In this document: one piece after another, positions 1-9,306 of the stretch
Numbering within the stretch: the first letter of the stretch is position 1
Layout of the letters: each line of letters begins with the position of its first letter
Assembly (NCBI GenBank): GCA_003024985.2
Contig: PXIH01S0020692.1
From: Euperipatoides rowelli
Lineage: Eukaryota; Onychophora; Udeonychophora; Euonychophora; Peripatopsidae
DNA length: 10,256 nt
Reading direction: 5' to 3' (one strand)
The notes under the pieces: generated by a model
What the model was told of the DNA's origin: nothing
The model's database searches: none
What the model saw: only the letters and a program-made list of their open reading frames with translations
Program-made: the position numbers and the translations under genes

Positions 1-1176
1 AGTCTCCTATTGCTTTTTTTTTTACAGTTTGTTAAATAAATTAACTGTTTTCTATTTTTTTTTTTTTGTAATCTTAAATGATAGTAAGGTTTTAGTTTTT
101 CGTTATCTTTTAATGTAAATAGCTATAAAAATCAATATATAATTGCAATTAAAGACTACATCCTTCATTGGGCTAAGGCTTTAAATAATTTATCTCGATT
201 TAATGATTCACTGTATTGAGTAACTGTATTGTGAAACAATAAAACCCATAATAATAATAAATTTAACTAAAGGAGAGAGACAAAATATCATTGCAAAAAG
301 TAAACTGGACTTAAATGTCACCAAAAAGTAAACTGCAATACAAAAACAAGCGAATAAAACTAATAAAAACAACAAGATTTAGACAGACAACAAATGCTGG
401 ATATAAATATTAAACATGTTAAAATAATTAAATGTACAGTAAAACTGATATTACTTCAGTACTATAAGAACGTATTTACTATTACTTCAAGTTTTAGAAT
501 ATGATGCTTCATCTTATTTAGGACACATTAATATTATATATAGTGTATAGCTTATAAATGCCTAGTCTAGAGAAATTTATAAAAATTCATTTTAATTTTT
601 AAAGAAATTTAAAACAAAACATTTTTTTTTATATGGATCAAATATTTGGTGAGAGATGAGTGGAAATACCTTCGCTAATCACACAAACTCACAAAAAATT
701 ATTGGAAAGGCAGAAAAAAATCTCCATCCTTATCACCTACAATCCTTAATATAAAGATTGTAGTTTCATCTAGTGGCTGTTAACGACACTAAAACTGCAA
801 GTACAGTGCGATAGAAATTCACATTTGATAATTATATGCCATTTCAGTAAGTCTGATTTTAATAAGTTTATTAAATAATAAAACTTTTAGATGTAATAAT
901 ACTGTTTTTCAATTTTAGTTGGTAATTAAATAAATATAAATTTAAAGTAATCTCAAAAAATTATTTAACACATTTTATTTTAGTTTAAACATTTGCTAAG
1001 GAATTTTGGTCAAGTCTTTACAGTTTAGAATTATATAAATCTTTGTTTAAATTTATATTATGTAAATTTTATATTATGATTTTTCTAATTTAAAGAAATC
1101 ATTAGTTTACTAAAATATTAAAAATAAACGTCTAATTTAAGAATGTTTATAACTTAATAATAAATATTCAACTTAC
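1..1176 (-). other. 5' part of the intron downstream of exon B
   Basis: This AT-rich sequence begins with the GTAAGT donor at 1176-1171 and runs off the window. I saw no coding signature or RNA gene in it. The only local structure noted is a small inverted repeat at 737-763: CTACAATC, an 11-nt spacer, then GATTGTAG. Poly-T and poly-A tracts are frequent. Confidence 0.7.
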
Positions 1177-1293
1177 AACAGTCTAATTCATCAGATGTGT
1201 CTGGGCAATCAAATCTACCATCACAGCGTTGCCGAGCATCGATACATGGCCCATTCTCACAACGATACTCATCTGTATTACATGCACGCCATA
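1177..1293 (-). CDS. Internal exon encoding a second LDL-receptor class A module (partial gene, exon B)
   Basis: This exon has 38 whole codons plus split codons and begins W-R-A-C after the junction. Cysteines at exon residues 4, 11, 16, 23, 29 and 38 give the LDLa pattern. The motif CDGRFDCPDTSDE is canonical, with every acidic calcium ligand present. The position two before Cys4 is Gln rather than Trp/Phe, so classic lysine-docking by an aromatic is not predicted. The acceptor is a T-rich tract ending TTCCTAAG just above 1293, and the donor is GTAAGT at 1176-1171. Joined to exon A (last base C plus TA) the junction codon is CTA, Leu, giving the linker L-W-R-A between the two modules. The exon is 117 nt, phase 1 at both ends, and clearly GC-richer than its flanks. 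The IDARQRCDGRFDC stretch resembles LDLa repeats of invertebrate perlecan and LRP-type proteins, but that is resemblance only. An overlapping plus-strand frame at 1195-1383 is a shadow. Confidence 0.92.
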
Positions 1294-3604
1294 CTTAGGA
1301 ATAAAAAAATTAATTGTACCACAAACTTGGCCTCCATGGAAAAATTTCTGACAGGTGAGACAGTAAAGGGATTTGAGGATTAGAATCAAGTTAGGAGAGG
1401 CTTCATTTTGTGTGTGTATAATTTCTTGGTAAAGTAAAAGAAACAAAGTAAATGATGCAGGTTTTTATTCAATGTGTGTTTCCAGAATTAGGAAAATTAA
1501 AAAAAAAAGATTAAAGCTAAAACAAATAAAAATGGCCAAATATATATATAGGTATATTTTTCCAATTAGTTCAAGAAAAATTAAGGAAATATTTTTAAAA
1601 ATGGTAAAAACCTCAAGAGAAATAAATAGTTAATTGGAGGGGATAAAATTTTATTCAAACACCAATTGAAAATTAAAATTTAAAGGAAGTTTGGTGATAT
1701 TGTCATTCTTCATAACCTAACAGTGCAAGCCAAAAAAACTGAAAGATTATATACTGTTATTTTTTTTTATAACATTCATTACCACCATTTTCAAAATCAT
1801 ATTTTGACATTCTTTATAAAATAGCATCCCTAGAACCGAGAAAACCCAACCCTAGCTGGCTGCAATATAAAAGCAAACAACACTTTATTTTTCAACAGTT
1901 GCGTTATTTAAAAAACACCTTGCTAAACTTTATACATTTTTAATAACTGCATCTATTCTTTTTATTTTGAAATTTTATATAATACCGGTATCTATCTAAA
2001 TTCTAAATCATTTTAATAGTGCAGTGTTTGTTAATCTTTTCTCTGAGTAAGATTAACATTGATATTTTTTAATTTGCTGCAAACTAGAAGCACAGATGTG
2101 TGCGACTAAATAAGTTATGCTTCACAAATTATTTACTTTCCCTCTTCAGTAATTAATTCAACAAAACTTTGTTGTTGTGAATGAATAGTAATCTTTTCTT
2201 CAATAAATAACTTTGTGCCAGTTTTCATTCTGCAATGCAAGATATCAAATAATTGCATATCATACATTAACCCTGGACTTGAAACAGTAAGCTAATTAAA
2301 TTAAGTGTTGAACAGTTTGTTAAAAAAAAAAGTAGATTTATAGTAACATAAAATTAAATTTTTTTTTTTTTTTTAAAATTATACTATTACATCACTGAAA
2401 AATATATCGGGTATTCTAATTCTGTAATTGTAATTGTAATCATTTTTTTTTTGTAATGCTATTTGGAATCTGTGAATACAAATTCTCAATTCTTTTCATT
2501 GTACTTTTCGATATAGAAAATTAAACTTAAAATTTAATGGTTATTTAGTAGCTTAATTTTTTTTTTTCATATAGCTATGAAATATTGAAGGTTTTCATTT
2601 ATTTGACTGGCGGCTCAATAAAAATTTTCCATAAGTCCTGTCTATAAATAATATACAGTATAAATCCTATTGGATGGTAATTTTTTTTATATATAATTCC
2701 TTAGGGAAATATTTATCTTTCTATGCAGGGTATTGGTATGTGTGTATATTATGGATAGATGACTAATTGATTCATCAGACCGATTACTCAATTAAAGCTT
2801 TAATAAATTGACTTTTTTTTAAAACTTGGTTAATGGGTATCACTTTTAATTGACCATCGATTAATTTTAAAAATAACATTTCATTCTTTTGTTTTAGTAG
2901 AATAAGTTTTCTAAGTCGGAGGAAATAAGAGATCTGAAGGTTTATTTAAAATTGTCTTCTTGTACAGTACCGGTATGTAATAGTTAGAAATTAGAAAATA
3001 TACTAAAGAATTATAATTAATACACAGAACAAAAAGAAATGTTAAAATCGCTTACAGAATAAAATTTATAAAACATTTTTCAGTGTCATACTTAACTTTA
3101 AACCACACAGCTCAATATTTTGCCTAATTAAAGGTATGGTACACATTGTTTAATAAATATAAACATTTCTTAAAAATATTGTTAATTCTACTTTTCAATT
3201 ATAACCATAATGAAATGCGGAATACTTTATACAATCTTAGCTTATATTTTTTATTTTTTTTAAAACAAAGAACATTAATAAAATTCTTTACTTTGAAAAA
3301 AGGTTCTTTTTAAAAAATTGTATACTTTTTTTTTAAAGAAATTGCTTATAATACCTTCAAATTAAAAATATCTTGTTACCTACAGTATATCCAATATATT
3401 TTATAATTAGGTCTAACCAATTTTGCCAATATATATATTAATATTTATCATTCTTGTGAGTCTTTTTAAACTACGAATAAGCAAATTCTGATTTAACTTC
3501 TACAATAAAATATGTATAGTATAAATAACGCACCAAGAAAATTAAAATACTAAAAAAAAATTAATTAACCAAAAAATTGTTTAATCAGTTAATCGGATGT
3601 TAAC
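1294..3604. other. AT-rich intronic stretch without recognisable genes
   Basis: I saw no gene here. The sequence is dominated by A/T runs. Minor items are three tandem TGTAAT units at 2423-2440, a short hairpin at 2159-2174 (CAACAAA, AC, TTTGTTG), and the 8-bp palindrome TACCGGTA in two places (1983-1990 and 2968-2975). Confidence 0.6.
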
Positions 3605-3970
3605 ATCTTTGAGTTCCTTTAATTTGTATATGCAGTATATTTTATATACGGTAGTGTATAAAGAGCAAAATATAGAAATTAAATATATATATATATGTAT
3701 ATATAGCCCACCGAATTTATAGACGGTATCTATACTGTATATATAATTAATATACAGTAGATATATAGCTACTGTATATACATGTAGATATGTATTGATA
3801 TGAATATACTGTAAAGATACTGTAAATAGAGATAGAGACAGACAAATATTGTAGACAGATACTGTAGACAGATAAAATAGATACTGTAGACAGCCATATA
3901 CTGTAGATAGACAGATACATGAACACACATAGACATAGACAGTTATATATTCTGTAAATAGATGGATAGA
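3605..3970. repeat. Degenerate simple repeat (TA)n plus ATACTGTAGACAGAT-type units
   Basis: The patch begins as TA-rich DNA (for example ATATATATATATATGTATATATA near 3683-3705, broken by a few substitutions). From about 3800 it becomes imperfect units of the form GATACTGTAGACAGAT, with GATA/GACA variants, to about 3965. The word ACTGTA or its relatives recurs many times. A 115-residue minus-strand open frame (3581-3928) crosses this patch; its Tyr/Leu/Ser/Cys-rich, low-complexity translation is a by-product of the repeat and is not annotated as a gene. Confidence 0.75.
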
Positions 3971-5944
3971 GTGAATATCATGTCCACTACTACTACATCA
4001 CCTGGTAATCTAGTAAACTTCATGAATCTTTAAGCTCTAAAAACTTTAACAAGTAGAAATTTAAGCTTCGTGCTAATACTACTAAACCGGTTATTTTACA
4101 GACAACTGGAACATTTATCTAAAACCAAATACTGTAACAAAACATCAGTAATATTCAATTCAACCTTATAACTTGGGTCTTTGGTCTGTTATGATAGAAA
4201 ATACCATTTTTTAATACATCAATTTCAATTACCCAATTAACTATGTCAATATTGGTGGTTTCCATTCACACTAATGGAAAATTCCATTATGGTATACTGG
4301 TCAGCAGAGCTACAACATTCAAAGGATTCAGGATGTTTTGCATGGTTTATGATAACTTGCCACCATTTCTCATGTGATTTTTTTTCTTCTCTTAACTGAA
4401 CGTCCTAATGACATTACAGCTCCCTTCGATACAATTCCTTCACATCATAACAATGTAGTCTCAATACTATGAGATTTATTGAATGTTATAAATTTAACCA
4501 ACATAAATCAGTATCACAAAAGCAATATAACTGCACAATAAATATTTCAGGTAAAGTGTGTGGAATGCAATATTAATGTGAATCTAATAGCAAATGGCAG
4601 GTAAGACACTTCACAATGTTTCAAGATTGGCAGAAAAATTTCTAACAATTTGCAAATACAGTGCGTGTTGATTCTCACAATATTTTAGCTAATATAGAAA
4701 AGACTAGGTCGATCCAACATTACCAGAGATTATTAACTCTGGCCTTTAGCCACATTGTTCAAATCCAGTAAATTAAACACAGTCTTACTATTGCTATACC
4801 AACAACTAGATTAATGAGTAATACCTAGTATATCAGGCAAATAAAAAACAATATTAGAATTTTCAAGATCCTGACCCAACATTTATAAATAAATAGGATT
4901 TTGCATTTTAATTTTTTACCTCTTTACTAAACAAACAAAACGCAAAACAAATGATAAATTTTATTTTAGAATTACCAGCACTCATGCTAATATTGATGAA
5001 AATCTTTTATTTACAATGATACAGAAAACAATAAGTTGCAATTAAGGATATCAGCTTAAAATATTTAAAAAAAATATTTTTCTATTAAAAAAAAACTGAA
5101 ATCATTTGAGGACTATTATTTAAATTTTTTCTTTGTATTATGAAATAAATGCATGTATAAGCCACTCCAATGGCTTATTTAAAAGTTACAGCAATTCCAA
5201 ATGATATACAATACTCTTTGAAAATATTAAAATAAATTAAAAAAAAAAAATTTGAGAATGTTTAATAATAGAAAAAGTTTAGAAGATAAGACATAGGAAC
5301 AATAGTGAGAAATCAGTAAAGATCAAGAATATTCATCAAGACATGAGAAAGAAGTTAGGTCACATGATAGACAAGGTCTTGAGAATTAACATATTTGGTA
5401 GTCACATAATTTACATGTAAGAGTAAAAATAAAGGCAATATTTTTTGTAATTAAAATATTGGTTTTTATGTCTAACATTTTTCACAAAATTTCTAAATTC
5501 ATTCATGTTTTAACATTTATAGTAATTTGATTAATTTCTTAATTTTTTAAGCACAATCTATAATTAGCAAAAAAAAATGTTTTTAAAAAAAGTTGAAAAT
5601 TGTTTTTTTTTTTTCTAATTCTGAATGCACACATTTAACAAGTTGACAAAACTCTGAGTGAAATGAATTTTCAGGATGCAAATCTCTTTTGATGAGATCA
5701 TGCTTTGATGCAATCTCATTGTTTGATGAACAGAACTTAAAATAAAGTGAGAATATCTAAATCATTAAATTATAAATTTATAAACACAAAGTGGTCATTA
5801 TTTTAACAAAAGTCTGATGCCAATGAAAAACAAATGTTTAAGATATTAAAATGTTTGTTACTTCATGTGTTAAAGGCCTTTGATCACATGACTTCAAGAG
5901 CAGTCACATAGTAATGAAAAGCAGATTTTCTATGGGTCATATTT
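3971..5944. other. AT-rich intronic stretch without recognisable genes
   Basis: I saw no coding frame or RNA gene. A short inverted repeat lies at 4272-4289 (TAATGGAA, AA, TTCCATTA). The part at roughly 4000-4800 is slightly less AT-biased but shows no domain or element I recognise. Around 5864-5930 the sequence loosely resembles one unit of the minisatellite that follows and may be a decayed outlying copy. Confidence 0.55.
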
Positions 5945-6206
5945 GCTGAACTAGTGATTGGGTCATTCATTTTGTAAACTAGTTCATAAGCACACTCACC
6001 CAAGTGTGTTGATAAAATGTTTTGATCATGATGAAATAGTTTATAATCTCACTCACCCAAAGTGTGTTAATAAAGTGATTTGATAATGAACTAGTTCACA
6101 AGCTCACTCAACAAACTTTTAAGTGATTTGATCATAATGCACAAGCTCACTCACCTAAGTGTGTCAATCAAGTGATTAGAGAATGAACAAGTCCACAAGG
6201 TCACTT

Positions 6207-6245
6207 ACCAAAGTGTCAATCAAGTGAATTGAATGACACTTTGGT
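6207..6245. repeat. Inverted repeat inside one minisatellite unit
   Basis: Left arm 6207-6223 and right arm 6229-6245 are reverse complements over 17 bp with a single mismatch, around a 5-nt loop (GTGAA). The left arm is ordinary unit sequence, so the right arm is an inverted copy of it. This accounts for the extra length of the 74-bp unit. Confidence 0.85.
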
Positions 6246-6251
6246 TCATAA

Positions 6252-6269
6252 TGAACTATTAATAGTTCA
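6252..6269. repeat. 18-bp perfect palindrome TGAACTATTAATAGTTCA
   Basis: This is a longer, still perfectly symmetric version of the TGAACTAGTTCA palindrome found in the other units of the array. It lies in the same aberrant 74-bp unit, 6 bp after the inverted repeat. Confidence 0.85.
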
Positions 6270-6580
6270 CAAGGTCACTCACCAAAACGTGAAGTGATTT
6301 GATCATAATGCACAAAGTCACTCACCTAGTGCTTCAATCAAGTAATTAGATAATGAAGTAGTTCACAAGGGCACTCACCAAAGTGTCAAGTGATTAATCA
6401 TAATGAACTAGTTCACAAGCTCACTAACCAAAGTGGCAATCAAGTGATTAGATCATAATGAACTAGTTCACAAGCTTACACACCAAAGTGTCAATCAAGT
6501 GATTTGATAATGAACTAGTTGACAAGCTCACTCACCAAAATGTGTCAATCAAGTGATTTGATCATAATGAAAGATTCATA

Positions 6581-7740
6581 GACAAAAAATCAAGATGTGT
6601 TTTAAATTGTTCTGCCAGACTTATTTTTGTATTCGCTATTCAATCTTTTTAAAAATTATATACCTTGAAAATGGCAGCAAAAATAGTCACACTATTTTTG
6701 TGAGGAGAGAATAATGGCTCATAATCAAGATTCATTCACGGTGAAAAATTAATTCATGAACAATTACTGCTGTAGTGGCATTATATGATAAACTCAGAAA
6801 TTTCTGAATTTGTCAAAATAATAAAGTTTGACTTTTTTCCTATTGTTGAGCATTTGAAGAAGTTCTTAAGCATGATGCACATCATTAACAAATAATGCAA
6901 ATTTTGAATTTTCTACTTTTAAATTTAATAGAATCTTTTACTACATTTGTTCATCATTTGGCTCAGACTTAAAACCTACCAATTAGATCATTTAAAACAA
7001 GCTACTCCTTCCTGGGCAAATAAATCTTTCCTAGAACAATTTTTTTTTTTTTGAAAGTGTAAAAAATATTTACATATTAAAGAGGAAAATAACATTTAAT
7101 CAATACATTATTACTTTTCATTCGGATTGTTTGAATTTTAAACTTTTCTAATATTCTAACATTTCATTTGTTAAATCTTCACTTCTTGTGATTAAAACAC
7201 TTAAGCTTCCCATTGACATGCTTTTGCAAATACAAAACAAACGCTAAGGAATAAAGCTGGACAGTTTGGTCAGTTTTCATGTTAAAATTTATTATTATGC
7301 TTAAATGTATTTACTATTATAATTAGCACTTTGGAGGATTTACACATAGTCTGTTCTATGGTTAGCATTAGAAAGGTTCAGTGGCAATTAATGGCAACCA
7401 TAAAAAAAAAATACCCATAAAATAATGAAAGACTATTTTATTGACGCTGTGTTTTCAATGTGCTCATTTGAGGACATTTGGAGTAGCTGAAAACTATCAA
7501 TTATCTTACTGAAGTTCATCTTAATCCTTTTAAACTTTATGCAAAGCTGACAAATATTTATCAGAATTATTTTAAAAGGAACATTTTTTGAAACTAAGAA
7601 CTTTTTTTACAAATCCAAGAATATTTCAATCTCCGATTGAAATGTCAGCCTGCTTAAGCATAAAGCTAAACATGACAACTATATCTCTAAGACACCCTAA
7701 CAAACAAGTTGTTCAAATTGAACTAACATCAATATAAATT
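6581..7740. other. AT-rich intronic stretch without recognisable genes
   Basis: No gene or known element was seen. Two short symmetric sites are present: TCAGAAATTTCTGA (6794-6807, a perfect palindrome) and a 9-bp-arm hairpin at 7623-7643 (ATTTCAATC, TCC, GATTGAAAT). Confidence 0.55.
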
Positions 7741-7853
7741 TAAATAAATGCTGACCAGAGTGCACTGGATTCTGGTTGGCCCATTCCTAGCTGTATTGGA
7801 CCCAACACCACCTTCATGCTTATCAGCTCAGGATCATCAATCCTTCCCTAGTG

Positions 7854-7861
7854 TATAAAAG
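7854..7861 (+). promoter_or_regulatory. TATA box (TATAAAAG) within the GC-rich island
   Basis: TATAAAAGGGG is a strong core-promoter match set in GC-rich DNA. An initiator-like TCAGCA (7876-7881) follows at the expected distance. It would drive plus-strand transcription, antisense to the LDLa gene. Function is inferred only. Confidence 0.35.
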
Positions 7862-7886
7862 GGGATCATCAGCAATCAGCACGTAA

Positions 7887-7941
7887 CTGTTGACCATCAC
7901 AACAGCTTGCATTTCATCCTACTGTCGATCACCACGACAGT
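7887..7941 (+). repeat. Two tandem related hairpins with 7-nt loops
   Basis: Hairpin 1 is CTGTTG, loop ACCATCA, CAACAG (7887-7905). Hairpin 2 is ACTGTCG, loop ATCACCA, CGACAGT (7921-7941). Over 19 aligned bases the two match at 15. Two of the four differences fall on opposite sides of the same stem pair (T-A becomes C-G), so pairing is kept. The offset between copies is 35 bp. Confidence 0.75.
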
Positions 7942-8122
7942 CAGCCCAGCCAACACAATAGTTAAGAAATTGCAAATGCTAGCCCGTCCAATCATTACAA
8001 TCGGCCCATCTGCCCACTCTCACCTGCGGCAAACCAAAGCAGTAAAGAAGAGTCCATTCTATAGCCAGAGTAGAGTCAAGGCAATAAACCCAAAATTTCC
8101 AGGAAGATATTCTTCCAGCTAA
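7907..8122 (+). other. Doubtful 71-codon open frame inside the GC-rich island
   Basis: The frame opens about 29 bp downstream of the predicted initiator and runs through the GC-rich island. It starts MHFILLSITTT and has a basic, Ser/Pro-containing remainder with no domain I recognise. Stops are AT-rich, so an open frame is expected by chance in GC-rich DNA. It is listed only because of its position just behind the TATA box. Confidence 0.12.
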
Positions 8123-8225
8123 CAAATTAACAAATCACCACAACTGAATATCAATTACAAGATTTCATCAGAGTTCCATCCTCTATCTCAGTACGCTTTG
8201 CTAAAACTACCAGACTCCGCTAATT

Positions 8226-9306
8226 AAAAATCCTATATTCAAAGACAATTAATGCTTAAATGTTGCTGATAGTAAACAACCTCCTAGTGCTAACAAATGT
8301 TTTGTTTTATATTTTAGTATTATTTGATGTTTTATAATAGTCATCTAAATATTCCATCAGAATATTAAAACAGCCATTTTGTATATTTGATGAACCATAC
8401 TAAACATGACTAATAAGAAATACACATTAAGAATATGACAAAAGTTCTACAAAATATAAAAAGAGAATGTTTAGTGTGTAGCAAGTTTTGCTGATTCAGA
8501 TGTGGCTGTTAATAATGACAACTTCATAAAAGCTTCTCTATATGGTCAATTAATGCAATATACTTAGAATAACAAATAATTCATTCAAAATATATAGCCT
8601 AGAACAAAAAAAAAAACCCAAAAGAATATAATATTAGAAACATGCTAGCAATTTAATAGGCCAATTATCTCAACAATTGAAATCCTAACCATTAATCTGT
8701 CAATTTAAATTATATAGTAATTCTCACTTCATTTCAAGTTTGAGTATTTCAACAGTGTTTATAAGATAAACATGCATTAATCAGGCAAGCAAAGGATTTA
8801 AAGTATTTATAATTTGGCACCTAACGGTTTTATACAGTATGTGATCAAAAGGAGTTTAGGACTTAAATTTAATTCAAGCTAGGACATTTATTTAATGCTA
8901 ATTTAATAAATCTCATTATACTTTATTTGAAGAAAGTTTAAGTGGCAATTACGATTTTTTATTTATCATGCCAAAGAAAAATGATCAGTCCCAAATAGAT
9001 AATTAAATTTTTAAAAATATATTATTTTATTGCTTTTTATAATTTATATTTTTGTTTTAAAGATTTTTAAATATTCAAGATTTTATTTTAAATTTATAAT
9101 TTATATTACAGTAATATTGTTATTGAATGTTAATAACTGATGAAAATATATTTACACAAAATAAATTAAATTTTAATGTTTTGATGAATTATAAGCTTTA
9201 AAAACGGGATTTATGATGAAGCAAATTCTTCATTTAAGTTTTGCCAGGTGGGACTGATCAAAAGATGAATAAAATGATACTAGAAAGAAGCCTATTTTAA
9301 ACTTAC
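8226..9306. other. AT-rich intronic stretch leading from exon A
   Basis: No gene, repeat array or RNA gene was recognised. The right end is the splice donor of exon A (GTAAGT on the minus strand). The frame remaining open past the donor adds intronic codons to about 9230 and would matter only if the intron were retained. Confidence 0.55.

Larger units (their letters stand above)
5945..6580. repeat. Degenerate minisatellite, about 11-12 tandem units of mostly 50-57 bp
   Basis: A recurring unit can be read by eye: AGTGTGTCAATCAAGTGATT, then TGATCATAATGAACTAGTTC, then ACAAGCTCACTCACCAA. Using the CACTCACC-like end as the anchor, copies occur at 5993, 6050, 6105, 6148, 6202, 6276, 6319, 6372, 6422, 6477 and 6529. 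The spacings are 57, 55, 43, 54, 74, 43, 53, 50, 55 and 52. Units are clearly diverged from one another. Most contain the perfect palindrome TGAACTAGTTCA. The array is intronic with respect to the LDLa gene and has no sustained open frame. Confidence 0.9.
7741..8225 (+). mobile_element. GC-rich island, possible solo LTR or other retroelement remnant
   Basis: Base composition changes sharply here: 7921-7980 is 45% GC and 7981-8040 is 57% GC, against a far lower background, and CpG dinucleotides reappear. On the plus strand there is a TATA box (7854-7861), an initiator-like TCAGCA about 25 bp on, two related hairpins, and AATAAA at 8083-8088, an order that recalls an LTR. One possible boundary is TG at 7749 to CA at 8083, flanked on both sides by ATAAA as a 5-bp target duplication. 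AATAAA would then overlap the end, so the true 3' limit may be further right, near 8220. No primer-binding site or reverse-transcriptase sequence is visible. A promoter of an antisense transcript is an alternative. Confidence 0.35.
1294..9306 (-). other. 8,013-bp phase-1 intron between the two LDLa exons
   Basis: The intron is bounded by GTAAGT (9306-9301) and TTCCTAAG (ending 1294) on the minus strand. I scanned it for more LDLa signatures (CDG..DC..SDE and the six-Cys spacing) and saw none, so the two modules are probably consecutive in the mRNA, although a short non-LDLa exon cannot be excluded by eye. The intron holds a simple-repeat patch, a minisatellite and a GC-rich island, each listed separately. 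Splicing it out keeps the frame. Confidence 0.8.

Noticed and set aside
768-780. TCATCTAGTGGCTG as a CTCF-like insulator site
   Set aside because: The core does not align with the CTCF consensus without a shift; the central AG is misplaced. No second site was found.
1195-1383. Plus-strand open frame opposite exon B
   Set aside because: It is a shadow of the minus-strand LDLa exon and runs on into intron sequence; no family features are seen.
1183-1446. 87-residue minus-strand open frame overlapping exon B in another frame
   Set aside because: The LDLa cysteine pattern and splice sites use a different frame, so this one is accidental.
3581-3928. 115-residue minus-strand open frame rich in Tyr, Ser, Leu and Cys
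   Set aside because: It coincides with the TA/GATA/ACTGTA simple repeat. The low-complexity translation follows from the repeat units and shows no domain, splice context or codon bias.
4000-4800. Slightly less AT-rich stretch as a hidden exon or element
   Set aside because: No open frame, splice-bounded coding segment, terminal repeats or familiar motif could be seen in it.
5945-6580. CRISPR-like array (repeats of about 54 bp)
   Set aside because: Repeats are contiguous and diverged with no unique spacers, and the host sequence is a spliced eukaryotic gene. It is a minisatellite.
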